A stretch of 64,000 bases of DNA from Paragorgia papillata (GCA_035771165.1 JAWNZC010000337.1:4331501-4395500); one strand, 5' to 3'; counted from the first letter of the stretch, positions 34,785 to 47,274 are shown. Notes: generated by a model not told the origin, from the sequence alone. Numbers and translations: made by a program.

Positions 34785-35028
34785 TTTAAAACACGAGGCG
34801 ACAGCCGAGTGTTTTAGATCTGATAAAACACGTACTGCGAATGTTTTAAATAGCTTCAAAAACGACTCATTTGGTAAGTTCATTGGCGTGGTGAGTTTGA
34901 AAAATAACTTTGTCCAAGCCGAGAAAATCAAAGCTAAAATTTATGTAAATCAGGAGGTTTCTTTATCAGATATGGTACTGATTTCCTTTGTGTTTTCCTC
35001 ATGAATTATTAATGAGTTTTTGAAGAAC
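34785..35028. repeat. Palindrome family, third locus
   Basis: Short hairpin AACACGAGGCGACAGCCGAG... followed by the same body as 13740-13920: 'gttcattggcgtggtga', 'gagaaaatcaaagctaaa', 'tttgtgttttcctcatgaat'. Confidence 0.78.
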
Positions 35029-35139
35029 ATTAATTAATTAATTAATTTATATCTAAATTATATATGAAGTAGGATCCCTCGCACCTCGCAGGCGCGGGGA
35101 AAATATGCATGCCATTCGCGCGTTTATGAAACGTTGGCT

Positions 35140-35672
35140 CTGTATACAGTAAAAACCCGCATAAAAGAAACGGCAGATTAGGAACTTGCAGGCTGAATTA
35201 AATGGTCATTCTATTGTTCAATTGCTTCTTTATTGCATTAATTAGTGTAATACATTGTGTTATAACAATGACAGCAGTGTTAGGATATATCAATACATTG
35301 TATATAAACATATAAATATTTTAAAAAATGTGGAACAATTTTTTAACCAGAGGCAGCTATCAAAACAACAATCACTGTCAATTTATTAATTGTATATATG
35401 TTGTTATATGTTATGGTTTTACATGTATGTGTACATGTATTTAACATCAATATGCAGAAATATGATAATTTATAATCCCTATACAACTGTGAATATTTGA
35501 CCTTTCAGGTTAAATAGTTCACTAGTTTTAAAAACAAATTGTACCAAAAGACACCATTCCAGGAACAATTGTTTCTGCCCTATAAAAAAGAGCCTGTTAA
35601 GAACTAGGTCAATATATAAGAACCATTTCAACCTGACTCGGAAAAATAAAGGTTCTTTTATGCTGGTTTTAC
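35140..35672. mobile_element. MITE family, copy 2 (both ends present)
   Basis: Starts CAGTAAAAACCCGCATAAAA and ends with GGTTCTTTTATGCTGGTTTT, its imperfect inverse. Interior blocks shared with 24648-25107. It sits directly at the 3' end of the RLE LINE. Confidence 0.72.
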
Positions 35673-35673
35673 C

Positions 35674-37650
35674 ATTTGAATTTAAAATGTATCTTCAAAT
35701 GTTCATTAAGTCTGGATTTGTCCAAGCCTTGTTTCTACAACAAAATATATAGTATGTTGTTCTAATGGCGATAGACATTATTTTCTTAATACAAAAATTT
35801 TGGTGATTTTTATCAAGACCTAGATCGTTTAACATCTCCAAAAAGGTACGACATTCTTTTGAGAAAACACCTAAGGAACTGATTGATAAATTTACAAATT
35901 TGACAGTTTTAAAATGTTCCTTTTGCTGTGTAATTACATCCCTGTATCTTGCTCTTTTGCGATCAACGTTAGTTTGGAGATTAGATTCATATCCGACGGA
36001 GAGTTCAAGGATATAGAGACAATCAGTGGAAATGGAAAGAAGCACATCTGGGCGATACGTTTCACCAGTTATTATTGGTGGGCTCTTATATCCAGGAAGA
36101 TCAACGAAGAGATTAGAGTTGTTGACAGGTTGTAGTGTTTTTGCAATAAAGTTGAGAACAGAGTCATGTCTCCATGTAAATCGTGGAAGGTACGATTGGC
36201 ATCCAGCAACTACATGTAGGAGGGTTTCAGGGTTTAAGCAGAAGGAGCAATCAGAGTTCGACATTATTCCCCATTTAGTAAGGTTTTTGCGGGTGGGAAG
36301 AGAGTTATTGATGTAACGGTTGGTAAAGTTATAAATGTTCTTTGGTAAGTTTGATTGAGATTTAGACCATATGCTGTTTAGTTTCGACAGTGAGAACTTG
36401 ATGACGTTAGAGAAGAAGGTGCCTTGGAGAACCAGATGTTTCTGAAGTTTGTTCTCTTGTCCGGAGTTGAAACTTTTAAGAACTTCCTTTGTCGAGGTGT
36501 AAACGTCATATTGAATGTTTGTATGGTCACATGTTGATTTCCAGAGATCTTTTATGGAATCATTTGGAGAGTTTCTTAAGGCGTTACGAAGAATTGTTTG
36601 GCACTGAGTAAACTTGATAGATGGAGGGTAGATATTTAGACCAAACCTGTTACTGGTAAGGTATACATTACTTAAAGTTCCTGATACAGGTATTTCAAGC
36701 CAATTACGTATGTATTTGTTAACTTTTGAATCCATGTTTTCAGAGACCCAGGTTTTTGATAAGGTAGCAACAGTAAAATGCCAGGAGAATTTGGATAAGA
36801 GGTAACGACTATAAAGTAGAAGTTTGTTTTTCGGGTGTAGAGGTTTAAGATCAATTTTAGACATAACATCTTCAAGGAGAGTGATTAGCTCTTGTTTGTG
36901 CTCTTTGTTGGACATACTGAAGTCAAAGTATTTTCCTAAGTATCGGAACGAGTCTCCAATTTTAGTGGCAGGTATCAATTTATTGTTAATCAGAAGTTTT
37001 GGTAAATATTGAATTGATTTTGTTAGACTTTTCTTAATACCAAATGTACTAACACTTATCAACTCTAACAATCATGTTGGACCATTGACACCTGATCGAG
37101 AAACGATTTAAAAGATGTTGATTTTCTGAATCTTGACCACTTATTACCGCAGCATCATCGGCAAACTGGAACCAATGGATTGGGTTCAAAAATGTTGTGA
37201 TGAAACCAAATTGCCGGTATTTATCAGCTTTTATGTGTTGAATAAATGTATTTAAGCACATATTGAAAAGTAGAGGACTAAGACAGTCTCCTTGAAGCAC
37301 TCCGCGGCCAACAGTTATGAATGGAGTAGAGAATTCTGATGTTATAATTGCAGTATTGAAGTCAGTATACAAGCTCTTTATAGTTTCACTGATGTGATTG
37401 GGAATGTGATGATAATCGAGGACAGATTGAATCAGGTTATGATGGACTTCACCAAAGGCATTTTTTAGGTCAAGTAGGGTGATGACAAGAGAACGTTGTT
37501 TTATTCTCGCTTGGTTGATAATTAATATTTGTCATTTGAGCAGTGTGTTCCAAAGTGCCAGCCAGATTAGGTGTGAAGCCTTTTTGAATCTTATGTTCAA
37601 TAAAGTTATTAGCCGTTAGGAAGGAGAACATAGCATTGCGGAGACATGAA

Positions 37651-37651
<1 letters not shown>
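35674..37651 (-). pseudogene. RLE-type LINE (third family), reverse transcriptase and endonuclease
   Basis: Reading leftward: motif A region VITLLDLKNAFGEV (about 37440), motif B GRGVLQGDCLSPLLFN, and HWFQFADDAAVISG (about 37155), the catalytic box. A one-base frameshift near 37060 leads into a 458-codon frame: RYLGKYFDF, zinc-like CSFCLNPETLLHVVAGC (C-x2-C-x7-H-x4-C), then YRPDVLLSISTDCLYILELS with PD-x13-E, the RLE signature. Stop at 35695. It is 5' truncated exactly at a (TAA)n tract, with an additional frameshift near 37510. Otherwise well kept. Confidence 0.82.

Positions 37652-37702
<51 letters not shown>
37652..37702. repeat. (TAA)n microsatellite
   Basis: About 16 units at the 5' truncation point of the LINE. 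Confidence 0.97.
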
Positions 37703-37724
37703 TAACTAGGGGGCCGTCAGACTG

Positions 37725-38433
<709 letters not shown>

Positions 38434-40275
38434 TAGATAAAGATACGAAACGAAAGACAAAGATACACAGAGGCAACAACCTAACACTTTAACGACACGT
38501 CGACCTACAAGAGAGTACCCGAAAACCATAGAAAGCAAGATAAACAAGACATGGAAGGAAATATGCCAAAAGAGGAACATTCCGAAATGAACGGAACGGA
38601 GCTTCGTATCATCAAACACAGACCTACCACATTTCTACCATTTAATCAAGACACACAAGCTGCACAGTGGCCTGAAGATAAGACCAATAGTCTCCAACGC
38701 CAATGGACCTACAACTCGACTTGCTTGGCTACTAACAAACATACTCAAACCCATACTCAAAGAAGTACCATCCCATCTAGAAAACAGCATGCAATTGATT
38801 GAAACCATACAAAAGAGAGACGAGTCATCTAATCAACATTTCCCGTACCCATTTAGGTCTCCTTCTACACATCCATCCCCGTCAACGAAGCCATCGACAA
38901 CATAACAGACAAAGTAACCACAAACCTGAACGGCCTAACCAAAGACGATATCCAACATCTTCTACTAGTCACCCTCAAGAACATGTACTTTCAATTTAAT
39001 TCCACTATATACCAACAAATTGACGGCCTACCAATGGGATCTAGTCTGTCGGGAATATTGGCAATCCTCTTCATGGACAAATTGGAACGCGAGACGCTCA
39101 CGTTATACCAACCTTAAATAGAGCCGTACAAACGTTATGTCGACGACATCTACAGCCAAACCACCGATGAAGCACAGGCGGACCAATTCCACACAGCGAT
39201 GAATAGAGCACACCCAAGCCTCAAGTTTGAAATAGAAAAACCAGTCACAACACCTATGGGCAGAGCATTATCCTTACTCGACTTCACAGCCACCATTAGT
39301 GAGGATGGCAAAACAGAATTTGAATTCTATAAAAAGAAAGCCAAGAAACCTCTCTTCGTACATTACAGATCTGCAATGCCAAGGAACGCTAAAGTCAGCA
39401 TGATCCGCAACGAAAGAAAACGAATTGACCAACGCTGTACATCACAACAAACCAAGGCTAAACACAACAAAGAATTCGACAACATATTACGCCTAAACGA
39501 ATACCCAGAACACTTGATCAAAGAAACCCAATACAAGAAATGCTCCACTGCTAACAACGTACAGAATCAAGACAAAATTTTATGGTATTACCTTCGGACC
39601 CCTTACGCATATCCGACGCTCTAGACAACAAACTCAAGAACATGTTCCAAAAAGCAGGATTCCCTGTTAGACTAACGCACAGATCGACCACTCTACGAAA
39701 AGCATTAGGCCCACGAACAGAAGTGACAACCTGTAACAAACCAGAGTGCGCTATTCAGGAAGAATACCTCTGCTACGTTAAGAACGTCGTCATATAAAAT
39801 CACCTGCAATAAATTCTCCAACTTTTACATTGGTAGCACCATTCGCAGACTACACGACAGAGTAAGAGAACACACAACACAAACAACATCTTCAGTGCAC
39901 CGACATCTCAAAGAATGCCAAAACGATAACAAAGACATAAAAGTAAAGATCGTGTGCAGAGATAACGATACAGTGAACTTGCGAATCAAAGAAGCAATTT
40001 ATATCAAGCGAGAAAGACCGCGGATTAACTCTCGGGAAGAATGCAGCGAGTTGGCCGAACTTTTATTCTGAACCACTATATTAGCACATTAGAAAACACT
40101 TAGTAGATTTTAACAATTTTAACATTTGAATATTTAAATTAGTATGTATATGTTTTTTACCTTTTGTCACCTACAACTACCCAATGTTGTTATGGTCTCT
40201 TAACAATTTATATATAATTTATTCCTACATAATTAATCGAAATCCTATTTAAGCAGGATTCTGGTCACTCTTCTT

Positions 40276-40388
40276 AGGCCCCGTTTACACTAGAGTAAAA
40301 GTATCCGGATTCACATTGTTTTTCATCCTCATGGGAATAAAAAACAATGTGAATCCGGATATTTTTGCTCTAGTGTAAATGGGGTCTT
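40276..40388. mobile_element. Small palindromic MITE
   Basis: Ends AGGCCCCGTTTACACTAGAG and inverse (one or two mismatches) with inner arms 'tccggattcacattgttttt'. Inserted between the GIY-YIG stop and the hammerhead motif. GGCCCCGTTTACAC-type ends are common in hAT-like MITEs. Confidence 0.8.
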
Positions 40389-40431
40389 AGTTTCTGATGA
40401 TGTCGTAGACGACGAAAGCTCAAACGAATAA
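40387..40431 (+). ncRNA. Hammerhead ribozyme-like motif of the Penelope-like element
   Basis: GTTT, CTGATGA, stem II GTCGT-AG-ACGAC, GAAA, minimal stem III AGCT, cleavage-site C, AAAC. Stem I pairs GTTT with AAAC, and TTA/TAA pair further out. All core bases fit the consensus. The very short stem III implies activity mainly as a dimer, as known for this retroelement class. Confidence 0.72.
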
Positions 40432-40519
40432 ATATATTTTAAACAGTAGCTACTTGGCCTCAATTGATTTTATCTCTATATATTTTTACAAAATGCTACT
40501 GAAGGACAATTTTAACTTT

Positions 40520-41220
<701 letters not shown>

Positions 41221-41344
41221 AAATACTGCTCTTAGAGCTCTTTACAGAAATTCCAGACACGGTGAGAATACGTCAGATGTGGGAGGATGACTGACTTATA
41301 CAACTGTAACTTAGCAGTCATAGGAATCAGCTTGCGTATATGTA

Positions 41345-41402
41345 TAGGTTAGTTACCTCAACCTCGGTAACTACGTTGGTTATTCACCGAGGGCCGTATC
41401 CT
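41345..41402. repeat. Partial hairpin with ACCTCGGTAACT motif
   Basis: 'gttagttacctcaacctcgg' and a mirrored 'taactac..ttattcaccgagg' resemble the hairpin at 16310-16384, though here one arm is incomplete. Confidence 0.5.
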
Positions 41403-41689
41403 TCTTAGTTCATTTTTTGAGGAGGTTCTGTAGACGGAAATGGGAATGTATGCAATGTTTGTAGAACTTTGATGGTAAAAATAATTAAAAATGCCCCTGA
41501 AATGTTTAACGAATGGTACCGGAAATCGATAGCTAAAGAACGTTGTTGTTATATGTTAATACATTGGCTGTATTTTCCCTTGGGCATAGCCGGTTTGTTT
41601 CAGAATGATTTTTTGGATACGATTTGCACAAGAAGTTGTATAAAGAGGGAGCGATCGAATGAGTTTACTCGATTACTCGACATGAGTTG

Positions 41690-43300
41690 TGAAAGCGAAA
41701 CCGATGACGATGAGATTTTCATCACGCAGACAACTCCTAAGCAGCGACGAGAAAGTTATGAAGAATTGTCAGAAGGTTTTGTCGCAAGTAAGGGTGAAAC
41801 AGTGGAAGAGGAAAGCAAATATTGAAAAGACGTACGGGTCATTTGCAGGTCCCCGGTCGACAAATCCAGCCTGTGTGTGACGAGGAAATTAAGCATGCAA
41901 CGATTGAACCTATCCCGAAAGCAATACGTAAAGTATAAACGATTGGTGTCTTGAAGTTTGGAAGGAATGGGCTAACGAAAGGAACAGCGCCCCTAGCAAA
42001 TCTAGTAGTGATCAATTTCAGGAAGTACCAGAAGACATTCTACAGTTAGATGACAAAGAGAAGCTTTCGTTTTGGTTGAGTAAATTTTGACCGAAGTGAG
42101 GTAAAAAAGTCCACTCAGGAGCTCCTTTCCCACCAAACACTGCATCTATCAAATTTGCAGCGGCCTGCAGATATTTAAGAGATAATGGACAACCAGAAGT
42201 TGAATTATTTCGAGATCCGCATTTGAAAACGTTCAGGGATAGCTTAGATGCTCGAATGAAATTTCTTACTTCAGAAGGTGTTGGTGTCGTTGTTAAGGTG
42301 GCTCCATATAGTTTCTCGAAAATGGAAAATACAAGTTTGAGAGTCCAAAACACGTGCATAAACATTTCGGGAAAAGACAAACTAAATGTTATGCATAGTT
42401 AAACAGTCTGACAATCAAAAACTGTTACCAAATAAATAGCAACAGTTGTTGCTATGGCAACAATGACGTTTCAAAATGGCTGTCAGTTACCCTTCAAACT
42501 AATTAAATTCGAAAAATACTTTGGTGACCCCCAATTTTTTTTCATTAAAACTTTTCTTTAAGTACGAGTAATCAATAGGCCAGTTTTAAAAAAATCCTGT
42601 AGAACGAATAATTTTTTTTCCGGAAAAATCATGTTTGTTAATGTTTAAAAAATTTCGTTCTACAGAATTTTTTAAAAATCGCCCTATTGACTACTCATAC
42701 TTCAACAAAAGTTTTAATGAAAAGAAATTGGGGGTCACCAAAGTTTTTTTCGAATTAAAAGGGTAATTGGCCGCCATGTTGAAAAGTCATTGTTGCCATA
42801 GCAACAACTGTTGCTATTTATTTGGTAACTGTTTTTGATTGTCAGACTGTTTAACTATGCACAACATTTAGTTTTAGTATTTTTCCGAATTGTTTATGCA
42901 TGTGTTTTGGACTCTCAAACTTGTATTTTCCATTTTTCAAGAAATTGTGTGGAGCCACCTTAAACAAGCTGAACCTTTTACGGAACAGGAAGAGGAAAAG
43001 TTGTGGCAGGGTGGGCTTTTAGGATATGCTGATGCTCGCACCCTACTCAATACTTTGGTATTTCTGAACGGAAAGGTTTTTTCTCTCAGAAGTGGAAAAG
43101 AGCATCGTTCATTAAAGTTCGGACAGTTTTGCATAATAAAAATAGACACGGTGAAAAGCTCTGCTATTCCTCGTTTGGAGAGAAGAATAACCAAGGCGGT
43201 CTAAACGACAGAAAATTCAAGCCCAAAATGCTAGAGTAGTACGCTAATCACATTAACCCTGCTCGTTGTGTGGTGGCGCTGTATTATAAGCTTTATGTGA
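41690..43300 (+). pseudogene. Crypton-type recombinase relic split by a MITE
   Basis: Short frames in order: a 5' part (ESETDDDEIFITQTTPKQRR, from a 118-codon frame at 41469-41825, possibly the start), NDWCLEVWKEWANERNS, DDKEKLSFWLSKF then a stop, and SIKFAAACRYLRDNGQPEVE. The MITE follows, and then QAEPFTEQEEEKLWQGGLLG, FSLRSGKEHRSLKFGQF and a decayed NNQGGLNDRKFKPK. The SGKEHRSLKF segment holds the first catalytic Arg region of DUF3504/Crypton recombinases. Stops and shifts on both sides of the MITE. A different lineage from the 16564-17640 relic. Confidence 0.75.
42297..42959. mobile_element. 663 bp MITE flanked by TTAA
   Basis: Ends GGTGGCTCCATATAGTTTCT and GGAGCCACC inverse; TTAA on both sides (42293-42296, 42960-42963). 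Much of its interior is mirrored ('gttgctatggcaacaatgac', 'ttggtgacccccaattttt'), so nearly the whole element folds back. TTAA fits a piggyBac- or Kolobok-like source. Confidence 0.88.
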
Positions 43301-43309
43301 GCAAATGGT

Positions 43310-43711
43310 AATCAGAATTATTTGCTACTAACCACAACGACACATGCAGATTGAGAAGCAATGATCCAAAATTATATTTACACAAACCAACAACAAACTT
43401 TTGAAAACATAGCTTTTCATATCGCAGAGCCGTGTCCTGGAACACTTTACCAATCGAATCTTTCAAAAACTTAAGTAACAAATATTATAGCTAAAGAACA
43501 ATTTGTCAACAGTTTAGTTTGTTAAAAAAAAATTTTTGTTAAAAATTTGTACATAGATTTCTATATTTTTATCCTCTCATTGTAAATAGTTAATTTTTTT
43601 CTATTTTTATATGAACTTGTATTTTGTAAATACCCGGCCCTTTGAAAACCAGGAAACTGAAAGGCCACCGTTTGAAAATAAGTTTAAATAAATAAATAAA
43701 CAAATAAATAA
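43310..43711 (+). pseudogene. LINE 3' end (CR1/L2-like)
   Basis: The plus frame has RRAVSWNTLPIESFKNLSNK, the standard LINE C terminus, a long T-rich 3' UTR and an (AAATAAAT)n tail (about 43687-43711). The tRNA array begins at the next base. Confidence 0.7.
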
Positions 43712-44199
43712 ATGGAAATTATTTTGTCTGATCGATCAAACGTTTATTCAGATAAAAAATATCGGAAGAAACTAAAATATAAAATTAAACCTTGCCCAAC
43801 TGGCACTACAAACACATTTAAATAATGAAAGAATTTTTAAATGAATTAAAATAGGAATAAATGTTATGGTAATGCTTCCGTGTACATACCAAAAACGTTT
43901 TTGTCCCTTTGATGTAATTTTTTAATATAAAATAGATGAATTCGGCTGCCATTTATCTGTTATGAAAGTTGATTGGGCTTGCACGGGAACAAAATAATTT
44001 AAAACAATCGATCAATTGTTCCAATTGTTCTCTCTGATAAAAAAATATCAGGAACTAAAATGGAAAATAAACTTGCTCATCTGGTGCGACTAACATGAGA
44101 AAATTTGTTCGTCACAAATATTATTTTTAGACATTCCTTCCCCAGAGTTATTTGGAAAGCCGCAAACAACCAAAACAATTGCCAAACAAAATCAGCTGT

Positions 44200-44216
44200 G
44201 TCTCTGTGGCGCAATG

Positions 44217-44249
<33 letters not shown>

Positions 44250-44273
44250 ATGGTTCGAATCCATCCAGGGACG
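44200..44273 (+). tRNA. tRNA-Asn-GTT: tRNA-Asn (GUU) copy 1, canonical
   Basis: Intact cloverleaf: acceptor GTCTCTG/CAGGGAC, D stem GCGC/GCGC, anticodon arm TTCGG-CTGTTAA-CCGAA, T arm GATGG-TTCGAAT-CCATC. A box TGGCGCAATGG and B box GGTTCGAATCC are good. No intron, no CCA. The only Asn copy without damage. Confidence 0.95.
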
Positions 44274-44469
44274 CATTCTAATAATTTATGTTTGGAATAT
44301 TAATGTATTACTTCGTGAATAAAACTACTATTTAAATTATGAAAGTTTTTTTAAATCAACTCAAACGAACTAAATTCCACGGCAATGCTTCCGTGTTAAC
44401 GCCAAAATTTGTTTCTTTGATGTAATTTTTTAATATATGAAATAGACGATTTCTCTCTAGAAGTTGATA

Positions 44470-44540
44470 GGGCTTGCACGGGAATCGAACCCCGACCTCT
44501 CGCATCCTAAGCGAGAATCATACCACTAGACCAGCAAGCC
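44470..44540 (-). pseudogene. tRNA-Pro-AGG: tRNA-Pro (AGG) copy 1, damaged
   Basis: One base is missing and one changed in the T stem (ccccgacc in place of cccgtgacc on +), and base 37 is changed. 71 nt. Confidence 0.85.
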
Positions 44541-44821
44541 CGTGGTGAAGGAAAGTTGTAACGAAATAATTTTCTCGGATCGATCAAAAGTTTATTCAGA
44601 TAAAAAATATCGGAAGAAACTAAAATGAAAAAAATAAAGTTGCCCAATTGGTACGACGAACATATTTAAATTATGAATTTTTATTTTTAAATCAGTTAAA
44701 ACAGGAATAAATTTTATGGTAAAGCTTCCGTGTTCATACCAAAAACGTTTTTGTCGCTTTGATGTAATTTTTTGTAAAATATATGAAATCTGCCGCCATT
44801 TAACTATTATGCAAGTTGATC

Positions 44822-44893
44822 GGGCTTGCACGGGAATCGAACCCGTGACCTCTCGCACCCAAAGCGAGAATCATACCACTAGACCAGCAAGCC
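44822..44893 (-). tRNA. tRNA-Pro-TGG: tRNA-Pro (UGG) copy 1, canonical
   Basis: 72 nt. Acceptor GGCTTGC/GCAAGCC, anticodon arm CTCGC-TTTGGGT-GCGAG, T arm ACGGG-TTCGATT-CCCGT. A box TGGTCTAGTGG and B box GGTTCGATTCC are intact. Confidence 0.96.
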
Positions 44894-45211
44894 CGTCGTT
44901 TAAAAAAGAGGGTTATGGATATTATTTTGTCCGAGAAATATTTTTGTATCGTTCTTGGAAACACGCCGACAACACTTACTTTAGATATCAAAATTTGTGA
45001 AAAAAAGAATCTAAAACAATCGATCAATTGTTCCAATTGTTCTCTCTGATAAAAAAATATCAGGAACTAAAATGGAAAATAAACTTGCTCATCTGGTGCG
45101 ACTAACATGAGAAAATTTGTTCGTCACAAATATTATTTTTAGACATTCCTTCCCCAGAGTTATTCGGAAAGCCGCAAACAACCAAAGCAATTGCCAAGCA
45201 AAATCAGCTGT

Positions 45212-45285
45212 GTCTCTGTGGGGCAATGGGTTAGCGCGTTCGGCTGTTAATCGAAATGTTGATGGTTCCAATCCATCCAGGGACG
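45212..45285 (+). tRNA. tRNA-Asn-GTT: tRNA-Asn (GUU)-like copy 2, degenerate
   Basis: D stem GGGC/GCGC (C11 to G mismatch), T loop TTCCAAT (purine 57 to C, damaging the B box), variable loop AATGTT. Confidence 0.82.
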
Positions 45286-45483
45286 CATTCTAATGATTTA
45301 TGTTTGGAATATTAATGTACTCCTTCGTGGAATAAAACTACTATTTAAATTATGAAAGTTTTTTAAAATCAACTCAAACAGGAATAAATTCCACGGCAAT
45401 ACTTCCGTGGTAACGCCAAAATTTTTTTCTTTGATGTAATTTTTTAATATATGAAATAGACGATTTCTCTCTAGAAGTTGGTA

Positions 45484-45555
45484 GGGCTTGCACGGGAATC
45501 GAACCCGTGACCTCTCGCACCCTAAGCGAGAATCATACCACTAGACCAGCAAGCC
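45484..45555 (-). tRNA. tRNA-Pro-AGG: tRNA-Pro (AGG) copy 2, canonical
   Basis: Same body as the UGG gene but anticodon arm CTCGC-TTAGGGT-GCGAG. A34 would be expected to become inosine. All stems and both boxes intact. Confidence 0.96.
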
Positions 45556-45800
45556 CGTGGTGAAGGAAAGTTGTATGGAAATAATTTTGTCTGATCGATC
45601 AAAAGTTTATTCAGATAAAAAATATCGGAAGAAACTAAAATGAAAAATAAAGTTGCCCAATTGGTTTAAATCAGTTAAAACAGGAATAAATTTTATGGTA
45701 AAGCTTCCGTGTTCATACCAAAAACGTTTTTGTCGCTTTGATGTAATTTTTTGTAAAATATATGAAATCTGCCGCCATTTATCTATTATGCAAGTTGATC

Positions 45801-45872
45801 GGGCTTGCACGGGAATCGAACCCGTGACCTCTCGCACCCAAAGCGAGAATCATACCACTAGAACAGCAAGCC
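45801..45872 (-). tRNA. tRNA-Pro-TGG: tRNA-Pro (UGG) copy 2, G10 changed
   Basis: A box reads TGTTCTAGTGG (G10 to T); otherwise canonical. Confidence 0.88.
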
Positions 45873-46189
45873 CGTCGGTTAAAAATAGGGTTATGGATAT
45901 TATTTTGTCCGAGAAATATTTTTGTATCGTTCTTGGAAACACGCCGACAACACTTACTTTAGATATCAAAATTTGTGAAAAAAAGAATCTAAAACAATCG
46001 ATCAATTGTTCCAATTGTTCTCTCTGATAAAAAAATATCAGGAACTAAAATGGAAAATAAACTTGCTCATCTAGTGCGACTAACATAAGAAAATTTGTTC
46101 TTCACAAATATTATTTTTAGACATTCCTTCCCCAGAGTTATTTGGAAAGCCGCAAACAACCAAAGCAATTGCCAAGCAAAATCAGCTGT

Positions 46190-46263
46190 GTCTCTGTGGG
46201 GCAATGGGTTAGCGCGTTCGGCTGTTAATCGAGAGGTTGATGGTTCCAATCCATCCAGGGGCG
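46190..46263 (+). tRNA. tRNA-Asn-GTT: tRNA-Asn (GUU)-like copy 3, degenerate
   Basis: C11G and 57C changes as in copy 2; acceptor CAGGGGC (T-G wobble at pair 2-71); anticodon stem closes with two G-T wobbles. Confidence 0.82.
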
Positions 46264-46461
46264 CATTCTAATAATTTATGTTTGGAATATTAATGTACTC
46301 CTTCGTGGAATAAAACTACTATTTAAATTATGAAAGTTTTTTTAAATCAACTCAAACAGGAATAAATTCCACGGCAGTGCTTCCGTGGTAACGCCAAAAT
46401 TTGTTTCTTTGATGTAATTTTTTAATATATGAAATAGACGATTTCTCTCTAGAAGTTGGTA

Positions 46462-46533
46462 GGGCTTGCACGGGAATAGAACCCGTGACCTCTCGCACCC
46501 TAAGCGAGAATCATACCAATAGACCAGCAAGCC
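46462..46533 (-). tRNA. tRNA-Pro-AGG: tRNA-Pro (AGG) copy 3, damaged
   Basis: T loop TTCTATT (G57 to T) and D loop ATTGGTAT (G15 to T): both internal promoters weakened. Confidence 0.85.
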
Positions 46534-46811
46534 CGTGGTGAAGGAAAGTTGTATGGAAATAATTTTGTCTGATCGATCAAAAGTTTATTCAGATAAAAAA
46601 TATCGGAAGAAACTAAAATGAAAAATAAAGTTGCCCAATTGGTACGACGAACATATTTGAATTATGATTTTTTTTTTTAAATCAGTTAAAACAGGAATAA
46701 ATTTTATGGTAAAGCTTCCGTGTTCATACCAAAAACGTTTTTGTCGCTTTGATGTAATTTTTTGTAAAACATATGAAATCTGCCGCCATTTATCTATTAT
46801 GAAAGTTGATC

Positions 46812-46883
46812 GGGCTTGCACGGGAATCGAACCCGTGACCTCTCGCACCCAAAGCGAGAATCATACCACTAGACCAGCAAGCC
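46812..46883 (-). tRNA. tRNA-Pro-TGG: tRNA-Pro (UGG) copy 3, canonical
   Basis: All stems and boxes match copy 1. Confidence 0.96.
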
Positions 46884-47200
46884 CGTCGGTTAAAAATAGG
46901 GTTATGGATATTATTTTGTCCGAGAAATATTTTTGTATCGTTCTTGGAAACACGCCGACAACACTTACTTTAGATATCAAAATTTGTGAAAAAAAGAATC
47001 TAAAACAATCGATCAATTGTTCCAATTGTTCTCTCTGATAAAAAAATATCAGGAACTAAAATGGAAAATAAACTTGCTCATCTAGTGCGACTAACATAAG
47101 AAAATTTGTTCTTCACAAATATTATTTTTAGACATTCCTTCCCCAGAGTTATTTGGAAAGCCGCAAACAACCAAAGCAATTGCCAAGCAAAATCAGCTGT

Positions 47201-47274
47201 GTCTCTGTGGGGCAATGGGTTAGCGCGTTCGGCTGTTAATCGAGAGGTTGATGGTTCCAATCCATCCAGGGACG
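47201..47274 (+). tRNA. tRNA-Asn-GTT: tRNA-Asn (GUU)-like copy 4, degenerate
   Basis: Typical array form: C11G, anticodon stem TTCGG/TCGAG, 57C; acceptor intact. Confidence 0.82.

Larger units (their letters stand above)
38434..40445 (+). pseudogene. Penelope-like element with RT, GIY-YIG and downstream hammerhead
   Basis: Broken frames in order: RPIVSNANGPTTRLAWLL (about 38680), QIDGLPMGSSLSGILAILFM (about 39015), and YVDDIYSQTTDEAQ (YVDD at 39136-39147, with an in-frame stop seven codons before). Then LKFEIEKPVTTPMGR..LSLLDF, and a C-terminal GIY-YIG part FSNFYIGSTIRRLHDRVREH (about 39810) ending ECSELAELLF before TGA near 40070. This RT plus GIY-YIG order is diagnostic of Penelope-like elements. 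Stops and frameshifts make it dead. The 3' region carries a MITE and an intact-core hammerhead motif. Confidence 0.85.
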
